From: Varroa destructor
Taxonomy: Eukaryota; Arthropoda; Arachnida; Mesostigmata; Varroidae
NCBI RefSeq assembly: GCF_002443255.2
Contig: NW_019211459.1
Location: 26,684,010 to 26,748,009 of the forward strand
DNA: 64,000 nt
Direction: 5' to 3'
Numbering within the stretch: the stretch's first letter is position 1; each line of letters opens with the position of its first letter. The notes beneath the pieces are model-generated. The model did no database searches and had not been told where the DNA came from. It saw nothing but the letters and a program-made list of their open reading frames with translations. The translations under genes were made by a program, and so were the position numbers. Below, piece after piece: positions 39,501 through 50,686 of this stretch.

Positions 39501-42500
39501 CGACAATAGGAATATATTTACTCGGAATTAGTTTCGTGATCTTTAAAGCGTGTTGGCCTGGAGGAGAAATCTGTAAAATATAAAAAATAAACTCATAGAT
39601 TGATGATACATATACTTTCGAATTACTAGTAAACACTGAAACATTTATACTAATTTTTTTTAGGATACTGGACAATTCCGAGTAATCGTTTCATTATATA
39701 GAAAACAAGTATGTTATTTCTAGAGGCTAGTTAGAGAAATGCGACTTACCTTGGCCACTTTGGCCTCTCGGATCGTCGTCGTCCCACTCGAACTTTCCTC
39801 ATTACCATTTATCACAGCGGCCCTCGCTGGAGAAACCGTGTCAATAGTTCTTGTAGCTTGTCCTTGTACTGTGTAAAATAGCAGGTAGGCCTGCTTTTGA
39901 AGGACCTCGCGGGAATCAATGGTTCGCACCTTGTTTAATGGAACGAACAAAAACAACTTGACAATTTAAACACGACTAAATATTTAGATATATAATACAA
40001 ACAGAGATAACTATAATAACTAAAGATGATGTAAAATATATTTAAAAAAATATATATATATATATATAATGTAAAACGTATATTTTTTATATACGTAAAG
40101 AGAAGGATTATTATATAAACGTAATGAACGTATTGTTGTTTTTAAAAGAAACTTAGTAACTCATATGATCTTACCTGACGATCGTTTAGACAGAACCAAG
40201 CTTCTGCCCGTCTTTGTTGGCAGTAATTTTTGCAGTAAGCCACATAATGGCCGTCTGTCATAGATTTACCCCAGTGTTCCACAACGCCACTCAATCTGTT
40301 GGCGCAGATTAAGCAGTTATTAGTAAAACGCCATCAGAAGCTAATTCCGCTTTGCAGTTTACTTAAAATGCCGCTAACATTTCCTGGAGACAAAATAATT
40401 TCTTTGGCTTCTTGAAGTTTTTCTATGGCGTTTGTGGAACAGATCAAATCTACGTACAGAATCTATGGAAATGGTTTATTCATAAACTTATTTTCGAACT
40501 TTGGTTTCTAATTTGGAATCGATATCCTCCGATTTAAAAGTACCCCATTTGTGGTCTGTCAGTATTTCCCAGCTTACCAAAGCCATATGAGTTCTAAATT
40601 TATTAAAGAACAAGGGTATTTTGCGCCACCCTTTGTCTGCTCAGCATCTTTTTTGGCAATTGTTTGACTAAAGTTGATCACTGCGGTTGAGTCGCTGCTT
40701 CGGTTTATAAATTTCAGAGAGCTTCCAGTACAGTAGTAGATCTCACATCATTTTTTGTGGTACCTCCTCCTTAGGAATCCCCGAAGTTTACCCGTTTTTT
40801 AACTGTGTGGTGCTCACAATTTTCGCAAAACGCCTGTGGTTTATGTCCGGCATCAGCCTTGTACAGAAATAACTCTTTTTCTGTCGTGCCAGCAGTGATA
40901 TACATACTTTTGTTTAATCAGTCGCTAATGGCACTTTGAGCTCATAGGGAATACATCTTCTTCCCTTGAGGCTATTGCGAGCTATAGTTCATCATCGTCT
41001 ACTTCTTGCGGCCGTGTGAAGAGCGCTTTATGGTTCAAATCTAAATCTCTAGTTCTGAATAGCAAATCATCAGATATTGCTCATTTTTTTCAAAATCACA
41101 TAATCGTGGATGTACTTTTCCAGCTCAAAACTAATGAACACTATAATGCGGATTATGCAGTTTTTAAGTATTATGTTTCAATCGCCCGGGAACAGTCAAA
41201 ATGTTAACAGTGTGTCAAACGAAGAACAGTACAGAGAAGGAGTGTGTATTAATGTTCATTGGATAACTGTAGATGACGTTATAGATATATATTAAAAAGG
41301 TTTACCTGTACAGCGAATTTTGAGCGACACTTGACGTGTCCATGCATGGGCGAAGGTCAAGCGATTCGGGAAATTGGACGAATTGATTGATCTTATGCGA
41401 GATCCCATCTATCACATAGAACCGCTTTAGCATTACGACAAGAATCATAGGCAGATTTTTCAAAACGCGTTTCATTGTTGGCCGGGGCGTCTGCAAATAA
41501 ATTATATCGTCTGTGAAACCTGTATGCGATTTCTTTCTTATGTTTAAGCTCATAAACCATAAAAAAACATTTTAAGCACAAAACTTTCTTAGTTATGAAC
41601 AGAAAACCAGTCAGATCCTTAAACTTTTTTTCCGAGACCTTTTTTCTATTAGCTCCTGCTTCAGATTGCTACACCTGTGTAATACTGATCAGAACACTAG
41701 CAATAGCTAATATTCATCGAACTAAGTTTCATTGATTATTATTTATATCTAGGTGCTTTCTACTAACCCGACTTTGACCACATGCATCACATTTGCTTTT
41801 GGGCTCCGAAAGAGTTTCGGTGAGCCCATACTCCATTCGCAGGCGATCCTGTACAGATCGGCGATCTCCATTTACGAGTCCAAGAATAAGCGTAGGCTCT
41901 ACGACTGTTGATATCGATGCCTCTCCACATAGTGAACAAGCGTACTGTTGTTCTACTAGCGTGCCGAAAAGACCCATCATCGGAGTGTGCTGACGATCCG
42001 TTACACCAAAGTATGCCATGTCCCGATCCCACATTGAGTCCAGCACGTAACTCAATATTTCGTCAACGCTCTGATGTGCGTGGATCTTCCACCGGCGAAC
42101 CGCTGAAACATAGATTTACCAGCATAACGTTTCCGTATTTATAATATAATACCATATGTTCGAGTATCCTTCTAAAATTAAAAAGGAGCAATGTATTCAA
42201 GACAAGAAAAAGACACAGATTGTTAGAGCGCTCGTCTACATGAGTACAATTAAATAATAACACATATACATCGCGCCTAAAAAGCTAAATTGAAAAAAGT
42301 CAACACCTACCAGTTCTCATCTTGACAAGAAGATCTCGAAGTACACTTCCACTTACAACCTTCTCATTTGGGTTCACCGGCATTTGAGACACACAGAAGC
42401 TTTTCAAGAGGCATAAAACACACTGGTCACCTGAAACTCGTAAAAGGCGTTAGTCACTTTTAAGGTCCAGAGCTTTTTGTATAAATAGTATCTTCATTTG

Positions 42501-43952
42501 CATAATATGCGTAACATCACATATATGTTTCAACTTCAAAGCGATTTTTTCTGAAAGCTTAGAATTTATTTTCTAGAGACTTAAGCAAAAGAAAAAATAT
42601 GCCAACATGCAGACAATATATCACTAAGATTAGTAGTCAGATTAAGTTTATTTGGTGCACACACTCACTTTTGAAACTCTTACGCCACCCTTGCGTTGAT
42701 TTATTATTATTATTATAATTAATGAATTAAAACTTGCTGCAAAACACACTGCATAGTAATTAATGCACGACAATGACCAGTACATTAAGAAGGCGACAAA
42801 CAATGAAATACCTCGTCTGCAAATTGTTCGATCGTGTGCCTCACTGCGAATATAGTTGTAGAACGGTTTGCAATTTGTTAGACACTGCAGCATCGCGTTG
42901 AAGTAGCACGTGTTCCCAACATTCGTTAGTCCCACTTGCACTCGGCTACCGCTGTTTCGTAATACGACCGAGCAGACCTAGTGAAAATAATAAAATACTA
43001 AATTAGTTAACCTGCAAACTTCGACAAGCGTATGTATTAGCAGCTCTTCATCAAGCGTCCGCAATAACACCGAAATATCTAATTTCCTTTTCCCTTTACA
43101 ATTTTGACGATTTTAAACAGAATGTAGAGATCAGCATTAATATAATCATGATTTAAACGGTTCAGGTACATTTCCCATGACAATGTATACATAAGATTAC
43201 CTTTGAATGATTTCCTGGCGATGGTCCATGATCCTGTTTTCGCTGATGTTTTGTGGAAGTGTCTGGTGATTCCTGCTGAAATTCATCTATTATCGCATCC
43301 AAAGGCCGTTTTTGCGCTTTATCGGATAGGATAACCTGAGACGTCGTCGGGGAACTTGGTGGTAAGTTCCAACTACTACTTGTGCTAGTCTGCTCGCTTT
43401 GTGAAAGTCGTTGATTCGTTGGTCCTACCGAAGACAATGTCTTACAGGGCAGCTTAGCCAACGCATTCAACCAGGGGTCGTTTTGCGGTCCGGCACGAGT
43501 GAATGTGATTCCACCAGAGAGCAAACCCTGCACTCGGCTTGAGGTCTCCAGCTACAACGTTAACAGCATATAAAAATCAATGTATAAATATATCCAACTA
43601 GCCAGATTTATCCTACTTGGTATATTACATATTTGATCATAACTGCCAGTTTTTGCCAATGGGGAAGAACTCTCTTTAATGTTAAGAACAGGCAGAGATT
43701 TTATGAAATGTAAATAATAGAGGAACTCCTTGACGAATATACGGCAGGATCATTCCACACTGATTCTCGACTTGGGGAGCAATCTTAGGGTCGGAAAGGC
43801 GAATTGTTTATTGAATATTAATACACTGCGAGAATAGAATGTAACATGAAATCGTGAACTATACTTACGTTCTCGCTGAACGAGGGAGCCTTTGACGGTC
43901 CGCCATTGGATGACAGCTTTTTACTAAGATATGAACTAACTAGAGTTTCCAT
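36562..43952 (-). CDS. USP36: ubiquitin carboxyl-terminal hydrolase 36-type deubiquitinase (USP36/scrawny)
   Basis: Complete model of 12 exons, 1162 residues, all phases consistent: 43952-43869, 43551-43201, 42977-42812, 42430-42311, 42102-41768, 41490-41306, 40295-40175, 39929-39750, 39570-39310, 39175-38758, 38361-37469, 36936-36562. An in-frame TAG lies 9 bases before the ATG. It removes ubiquitin from nuclear/nucleolar and chromatin substrates in known relatives. A disordered N-terminus is followed by the Cys-box GLTNVGNTCYFNAMLQCL (catalytic C169), a zinc ribbon (C296/C299, C345/C348), the KRF box and the His-box GHYVAYC (H430), with D452 as third triad residue. The C-terminal half is low-complexity (Ser/Asn/Thr) and ends with the USP36-clade motif YDEEIDQGRQKKV near 1030, then NPFQ and an Asn/His/Gln-rich tail. 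The 'CVLCLL' segment after the Cys-box and the order of blocks favour USP36 over USP42 or USP17. Oddity: the Q-box is degenerate (AHQSVDEIL, about 249-257). Confidence 0.9.
38044..38093. repeat. TTG/TTA trinucleotide run coding polyThr in USP36
   Basis: On the minus strand this reads as ACA-type codons giving a Thr run in USP36 exon 11. The +1 frame of the same DNA gives an Asn run. Confidence 0.9.
38178..38218. repeat. CTG/TTG trinucleotide run coding Asn/Ser tract in USP36
   Basis: Minus-strand AAC and AGC codons give the N and S runs of exon 11 (NNNNNNSSSSS). Confidence 0.9.
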
Positions 43953-43987
43953 TATTAAGAACTAAACATGTGAGTCTGATAAGCGCC
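43953..43987 (-). other. 5'UTR part of USP36 first coding exon
   Basis: Minus-strand CCGATTTCAG ends at 43988, a good splice acceptor 35 bases before the ATG. The first coding exon therefore probably begins at 43987, with an upstream non-coding exon, most likely the one ending at 47748. Confidence 0.5.
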
Positions 43988-45399
43988 CTGAAATCGGAGA
44001 GTTCAGTTGGTGCTCACTGAGAAACAAAAGACGCAAGAAAACAATTTTGTTAAACAAGAGCTAAACACATCCATCAAGGTACTGCTGTTCTTAATAGAAT
44101 TTATATGAAATATCACTGCTTTAGCAATAACACAGATATTAATTTAAAGGCGTAGGCGTAAAAGTCTCGACACCTCATGAGAAATTTATTAGATATACCA
44201 AGTCGCTGGTCGAAAAAGGCTAGGAGCCCCTGCTATCGGATCTTATCTCCGACATATATTTCTAAAGTTTCTGGGAGTAAAGAAAATAATTTTTAACATA
44301 ATATGCAGAATTTAGGCATCTGAGTAGTTAGCTTGCCCCGATCTTATCAATATGTGTATTCTTTATAATTTTCCAATAGCTAACCACTGACCATGATGCT
44401 GTAGTTCCGCGTAATAACTAATTAGTCTGCCAATTAGGTGTTATAACAAGACTCTCGTGCCAGAAACCGGTCTTCTTCAAAAAACAAAGCTGGGATGGCA
44501 AAACTGCTCTATTTTTCCTGATTAATTGAAGATGCTAAACCAGTTCATGTTCGCAACGGCAATGACTCCGTATACAGTCCTTTTTTAACCTTTGATAAAA
44601 TCCTTAGCGTGAATGCCAATTAATAAAGCTATTTAATTCAATTCAGCTGTATTTTTATTAGGGTAGACACTGAGGCTTAACGGAAACCTACATAACTCAT
44701 TACCATCTACGAAATGCCACCCACGTTATTATAACAATAATAAGTTCGAGCGCTTCCCTATAAAAAACATGAAGATTAGAATTTAATGTTCAACTGATGT
44801 ATACCATAAAGTATCAGCAGTATTAGCTTTGCTACTTCTCTTTGGACGCATGTCGTCTCGACATACCGTCGACAAGACGATATCTAAGAACTCCGCTGAT
44901 GAACTATAAGCAATAGAGAGGCACGCATCTTGAGGGAACGTTCACCCTAAAGTCCGTTGTAAAATGAAAGGATTAAAGATCGTCCATCTTTTTTAATCAT
45001 CCCTACATCTGGACTAACGTAGACATTTTAAACAAATGTTTTCTGAACTCAAGAATCATCTACAATCATAATAGTGACTAACCGACATGTTTTCGTATAT
45101 TTTTAGCCGGCATATTCACCCTATACATCTGGCTAGTGTTCTTTCATATCTTCCTTCGGAACTGCGTGACTTTGTGGCTGTTTTGCTCTAGTATAATTCA
45201 CTATAAAATATTCATGATCTTGAAAAGCAAGCCAAAGTCAACTTAAAAGCATCCACCTCGGCTTATGTGGATATATAATAGCTGGTGCAGCAGAGCAACG
45301 GAATCAACTATTTCTAGTTTCCGTATCTCCATCGAGGTTTACCCTGTCGTCGACATGTGAGAGCCACAGGTGCTGCGCGCCATCCCGTTGGTCCACCCC
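43988..45399 (-). other. presumed USP36 5' intron, nothing else seen
   Basis: AT-rich DNA without open frames of note. It lies between the USP36 acceptor and the GC-rich promoter region and is best read as part of a first intron of about 3.8 kb. Confidence 0.45.
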
Positions 45400-45519
45400 A
45401 TCATATCTGTCCGTTTGTCAGTCGCATTTTACCGTTTGTTCCCTATTCGTTAATATTTACTCGTATCTCGCTGCGTTGTGCCACTTTAAGAGGTAGCTTA
45501 ACGTGTCTCTCAGCTACTT

Positions 45520-45780
45520 TTAGCTACTCTTAGGTAGTATCAAGCTAGCGAACGTTGCGTCGTCTCTATTCAGTTGTGTCTCTTTGATACGAATGGTGCT
45601 GTGACCGGTGACGGTCGGCTGGGTCGGATGGCCTGGCCTGGCTTGCCTGCCTGCCTGTCTGTTTACTGGTGGCTTGCTTAGCACGGTTTCAGTCGCGTGG
45701 CAAACTGTGAAAAGGAAATGAGGGGAGACTGGACTGAACAACAACAGCCAGCGCAGCGTCTGTAGTATCATGAACATCAT
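45520..45780 (-). CDS. small open frame with signal-peptide-like N-terminus, doubtful
   Basis: 86 codons from a true ATG (ATGATGTTCATG) to a stop. The first 29 residues look like a signal peptide: hydrophobic LRWLLLFSPVSPHFLF, then a plausible cleavage site CHA|TET. The rest is basic and Pro/Gln-rich and partly encoded by a TGCC-type repeat (GRQARPGHP). There is no known family. It lies in the presumed USP36 5' intron or promoter, so it may be chance or a small secreted peptide. Confidence 0.15.
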   Translation of the reverse strand: MMFMILQTLRWLLLFSPVSPHFLFTVCHATETVLSKPPVNRQAGRQARPGHPTQPTVTGHSTIRIKETQLNRDDATFASLILPKSS

Positions 45781-47153
45781 CAGAGACTATTTTAGCCTGC
45801 TAAGGCAAGCTGCCTGTCTGATTAACTGGTAAAAGGTTGTTCCTCTGCAGGGAGAAAGGAACAACGACCTATCGGTGGTGTCCGTGGCTAAGATAGCACC
45901 ATTTCCAAGACGCTTTGTGCATGCTACAACCGTATACACACATACACACACGCAAACATTGAGCCCTACCTACCTACTTACTAAGTGGTGGCGGGCATCA
46001 CGGCGAGACTCCAAGGAGAGAACTCCGACACCATCGATGCGTGTGTGTCTCCAAAAACGATCATAATATGCACTGCAACCACATAAACAGACATTTACAG
46101 ACAATGTCATGCTTGTAACTAAATACTGCAGTATCCTATTGATCATGTATGTATATCTTAGAAAAACATGTGTATCCAGATACTCTGAAGCCAACACAGG
46201 AATGATAACCCTGTACGGCGCACCACCAGAGCATACATATAAAATGCAAAAACAGGTATTTACCAGGTATTCATATTATTTATAGGCAAATGCCACACGA
46301 ACATGTCACAAAGGACAGCTCAATCTAGACTAAACCGAACAATCTTTAACATCGAAAATACAATAACAATTGTCCTTTCGAAGGTAAATTATTATATCCA
46401 GAAGCCATAAAAACCGTTATATTTTTTTTAAATTAAACCAAATACTCTATACTGGTGATGTATTAGCACTTGTTCAGCACCCCATATAAGCGACCAAGTA
46501 GATTTTGCTTAATGACATAAACAGTGCCTTACTCGGGTCAACTGTTTAGGTTATGATAACTATCGAAAACCATACAAAGTTTATCAAAATAATTGAACCT
46601 CGGTTAAAAGTCGTCATAACTATCCACGAATTTCACTTTGCAGTTTATGAAGCAAGTTTTACGCAATAGCTTGCGTATGCATAAATTAGATTCTTGTCCA
46701 AATGATGATCGAAGTCCATCTGCTACCATCGAACCCATATCGCCCCGTTTCTGCTCCCCGTCAAACTCTCTATTTACTACCGGTCAACTGCTCTACTACG
46801 TCAGCACTGCGCATCCTTCGCACTCTCTCACACGGCGTAAGACAAAACAGTTCAACTCAATGGAGCTTGAAATTGTTATTTTATATTATAATTGCTTATT
46901 GAATTGTCGTTGATAAAAACAGCAAATATGTCTGCATGAGTATTATGACTAAAATTAAATTTAAATAACCACCCTAACGACTTTTAAAGTCACCAGCCAG
47001 TAGTCGTTTCACATCCCGTTGCACTTAATTGCCGCAGGCCAGGAAAGTCTACACACGACTCGACGAGGGTTGCTATGGCCAAAAAAAAACACTGCACGTT
47101 CTATGTCTGTAGACCAGTTGTCATAATCATTGTCATCACTAACGTCATTCTTA

Positions 47154-47510
47154 TTAAATTGCCACATAGTTAACAAGCGGCTCAGCCAATACGGCGCACT
47201 CAAAGTGTAGAATAGTCAAGGCCGGTGTTTCAATTGGCGCACGAATGCGGCCCAAGCGGCTGCCATCTATGACGGCGCGCTCCTTCAGTGTTGCTTCGTC
47301 GATTCGATTCTTGTCTTCTCTCGTTGTTGATCGCCACCGTACACGCTGATCCCACGCTTGTTTGCCTTGCCAGTCGAATTCGTCGGCATAAGCAAAGGAG
47401 GGAATACTGATCCCGTCTGCAGACAGGATATTACCAAACACCAGCACCAGCAGCAACAATAGGAGTGAGAAGAGCTCACACTTTTCTCTCTTTTTTCACA
47501 CTTTTCTAGG
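47154..47510 (-). other. signal-peptide-like open frame without start codon
   Basis: The minus-strand frame is open from a TGA near 47505 to about 47156 and contains no ATG before KCELFSLLLLLLVLVFGNIL, a textbook hydrophobic signal core. A charged segment follows (SFAYADEFDWQGKQAWDQRV, then RSTTREDKNRIDEATLKER). It could be an exon whose ATG lies upstream, or chance in Leu-codon-rich CTG/TTG DNA. No polypyrimidine-backed acceptor was seen just upstream. Confidence 0.15.
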
Positions 47511-47748
47511 GCTAAGACTTTTTTCACTCACTGCTATTTAGCCTGTCAACGAATAACGAAAAAAAAAAATGGGCCAATCAGGTATTATTCGAAGGTACAC
47601 AGATTCAATGAGTAGATCAGACAGAAGGAACGATGTCTGCCTGTTTATTGTGTACTTGTATAGCTGTTTGCTAGTTTATGCATATCAGTCGGCGCATCGG
47701 CAGCTTTTCCCACATGTAGCGTACACATAAAACAAAAATATACTCACC

Positions 47749-48300
47749 TTGCTCAAGAAGAGCGACGGACATTTAGAATGTGGTGTAAATCGGCCGCCAT
47801 CTGCTATTCATTGTACTCGGCGCTATATATCGGTACAAAAACACCACGCGGATGGTACACTCCTGCAACCCAGCCAGCGGAGGGCAGCTGTAAAGAAAGA
47901 ACTGAAATCCGCAAAGCACGCACGCGATATCGCAGACTGCTGCTGCTGCTGCTGCTGTTGGGTTTGCCGCCTATTGTCGGTCGTTTGCCGTACAGCTGTG
48001 GGGTTTGATGTTCTCGCGTCGCCAGCCACAATCGAAATACGCCAAAGGCACGCGCCTCCACGCGAACTCACGCATACATTCAATAAAACACTCTTCAACT
48101 CAGTACTTGCGTTGCAAACAAAGGAACCCAACCATGCAACATTAGCACGAAAATGCTTATCGGCAGCCGCGGCGGTGATAATCTGACTCCTCGTTGAACA
48201 GCGCTTGTTGACGTTGTAATAACGAGACTGTGTCTGCCGACTACACGAAATAATGTTTATATTTGGCGACAACCAACTAGCTGTGTCTCACGGTGACCAA
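47749..48300 (-). other. putative non-coding first exon of USP36
   Basis: The minus-strand sequence GAGCAAG|GTGAGTA places a consensus 5' splice site after 47748. Upstream on that strand is GC-richer DNA with a CTG run and no convincing ATG frame. Its splicing to the acceptor at 43987 is inferred; the 5' limit is a guess. Confidence 0.35.
47937..47960. repeat. CTG/CAG trinucleotide run
   Basis: Seven to eight tandem units (Gln run on the minus strand, Leu run on plus) inside the putative USP36 5'UTR exon. Confidence 0.9.
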
Positions 48301-49399
48301 TTGTCATTGTTAGCACCACACTAAGTAGAATCTATGTAAATCTATATAGTAGATACCAGACGGGCGGCAGCGCACAACTATTACATGCGTGTACGGCGAG
48401 CAGCGTCTAGCAGACGTTATTTGAGCAAGCAGAAAAGACGAAATACCAAGCCAACATCACCATTGTACAGTACAAGTACGACCAACGCCGTTGCTGCACT
48501 CCCATCAGCAGACGAAACCATAGCGGCGGCATCATCATCGTCATCATCATAGTTGCCGCCAGCACAATCACTATGGCCATCGTCACGGGACACAACAATA
48601 ACACAAACGCATACGAACAACGATTGAGCTGCAGCCTATCAGGGTTTAGCGTTACTCTCTCATTCTTGCTTTGACTGTTCCCTTTCCCCTAGCCGCTCAC
48701 GTGTCCATCGATCCAGACGGATGAGCTGTTGCACACCGCCGACTTTGGTCTCATAGAAAGCGATTAAAACTGGGATAGGCCACGAGCAGTCCATCATCAA
48801 AGAATGACAACTAGAGGGATGCATCCATGACAGTCATTGTTGGATAGCGACATACGACTAATTCTCGTACACCGCCCGTCCATTTTGCTGATATTACGGA
48901 GAGACATTAAAAACCATCAAGGCGGAGTGGATAGGGCGATCGGAATATTGCTATATCTAGGTTGGATCTTTCCATCGAGCTCAAGCTGACTGAGTGCTGT
49001 TGTTTGTTTTTTTTTTATAGCCCAAGATCCGTTCCGCAAACCGTTCAAGTGTTTGCTACTTTTCGTTTTCGCTTTCTATTTTTAGGACGCCAGCCGGCTA
49101 GTGCCATTGCTCTTTAACTCACTCCGGCCGTCCGGATGCTTGGCTTGCGCGAAGCACACCGGCGCTATGCGCAACAACAACACCCCCGCCATGAACAGCT
49201 AAAAGAGCCGACCATCAAATTAAGTGTCGGACCTGCAACAGTCAGACGGACATCACGTCTACTGCAAAGACACAGCGGCAAATATAACTACGACAACAAC
49301 AACAACAACAAACTCAGCGACGACGTCGTCGTTACCCGTCGATTGTTGTACGGCATAAAAAGAGACATAGTAAGAGAGTGTATACTGTGTAAAAGATAA

Positions 49400-49499
49400 A
49401 TGATTCAATTGTGTGAACGATTCTCCGCGGTGTTGTTAAAAAAGAAACTGTAGCACGGTTCCAATAGGACACCAGAAGTGCGACGTTTGCCCGCCATTG
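49400..49499 (+). other. putative 5'UTR exon end of the AT-hook gene
   Basis: GCCCGCCATTG|GTAAGAG gives a good donor after 49499. In frame with the next exon (50651) it has a stop upstream and no ATG, so it would be untranslated. The 5' end is unknown. Confidence 0.3.
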
Positions 49500-49772
49500 G
49501 TAAGAGAAACTCTAAAAGATGCTGGTTCGAGACTGTTCGTTATTTGAATTGACTGCTATGCTATACTATCATGAAGGCTAACTTGAATAGCTGAACTGTA
49601 AACGGATTTCTTTAAATCGAACTAGCATCAGAATACACGGAGGAAATCACAGCAGTTTACATCAATTTATAAAAAAATCCACAAGTGTACAAGTATATTT
49701 AATAGTAACGATGATAATTGGCGAACATCTGTGGCGGCATAATGTGTTTCGGAGAAGTATTTGTCAGGTAAC

Positions 49773-49815
49773 ATATATATGTATGTATATATATATATAT
49801 ATACACATATATGTA
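49773..49815. repeat. TA-rich microsatellite
   Basis: Imperfect TA and TATG units. Confidence 0.9.
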
Positions 49816-49849
49816 CATTATACATGTGTTTATTATATGTGCGCAATAA

Positions 49850-49912
49850 ACGTATAAACGGCCCGATCGTCATCTGCATTTCGTAAAATCGAAAAGGTTC
49901 GAATCCCTATAT
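49850..49912 (+). repeat. tRNA-like fragment with exact B-box
   Basis: GGTTCGAATCCC at 49896-49907 is an exact Pol III B-box (T-arm). Upstream at the right distance lie a weak A-box-like stretch (GGCCCGATCGTC) and an anticodon-loop-like TTCGTAA. Stems do not pair, so this is a decayed tRNA copy or SINE fragment rather than a working gene. Confidence 0.3.
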
Positions 49913-50686
49913 CGGAAATACTTCGGCAACAAACCTAACGTTGTTTCCATCCGAGGTTATCCTTGCCTTACACAGGGTCAAAGAAGCGAAACGCAATTTA
50001 ATTGTCGTGGATCGTGTTTGAGACCGAAGCTACACACGGTGCCAATGTCAGCGTTAACAAAGAAAGCCGTTATTGTTGTTGTCTTTGTTGCTGAGATTCA
50101 TACCACAATACCAGAGCTTAACAACTTCTTACGTACATAGATAATTTTATACACAAGAGAAGGACGACAAAGATCTGATTATTTCGTTAACCAACTTGAT
50201 GCATTGTGTAAATGACTAGTTTATTCTCACTGCAAAAAGTTGCACATACTCAAGTAGTGAAAACACAGTAAAAAGATTTTGTAACTTACTTTTTGTAAAA
50301 GCACGCTGTATTGTCCTTGTAAGCATAGTGCAGTCTATCTGCTTATGTTATTTTCCTTAGGGTGCTACCGCATTTGTATCTATTTGAATTTTTACGTAAA
50401 GACTTTTCTACGATGTTGTCTTTCACTTGAATCGTTGACTCTCAATAAAAATACTGAAGACGTTAATATTGGCCTTCAAGAAATTTAATTCAAAAAACAA
50501 TTGTTAAAAAATTTATTACAGTTTGTTTCTTTGTTATTTGGTGCACACAATAACAAATTATTTAATATATGTCCCTTAATATCAGCTTTTACTGTTCCAT
50601 TAATTAACACATTTTATCGGAATGTGTGATCCAATATCATGTTGTTTCAGGTATTGGCTTGTCATCTGATAGCTAGGCTGGAAGTT

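Larger units (their letters stand above)
45400..49499. promoter_or_regulatory. GC-richer divergent promoter region between USP36 and the AT-hook gene
   Basis: This is one of the more GC/CpG-rich stretches of the window, mainly 45.4-46.1 and 47.2-49.4 kb, with CTG, CAT/CTG and CAA trinucleotide runs. A consensus donor on the minus strand (CAAG|GTGAGTA, exon end 47748) and one on the plus strand (ATTG|GTAAGA, exon end 49499) point away from each other. Start sites for both genes should therefore lie roughly at 48-49.3 kb. I could not assign exact initiation sites. Confidence 0.4.
49500..50650 (+). other. presumed intron of the AT-hook gene
   Basis: AT-rich, with a TA/TG microsatellite at 49773-49815 and a tRNA-like B-box at 49896-49907. 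It ends in the acceptor TTGTTTCAG at 50650. No coding region seen. Confidence 0.4.

Noticed and set aside
47749..48272. Overlapping 145- and 149-codon frames on both strands, one with a Gln run
   Set aside because: Neither starts at ATG, they mirror each other across the CTG repeat, and a splice donor at 47748 suggests a non-coding exon.
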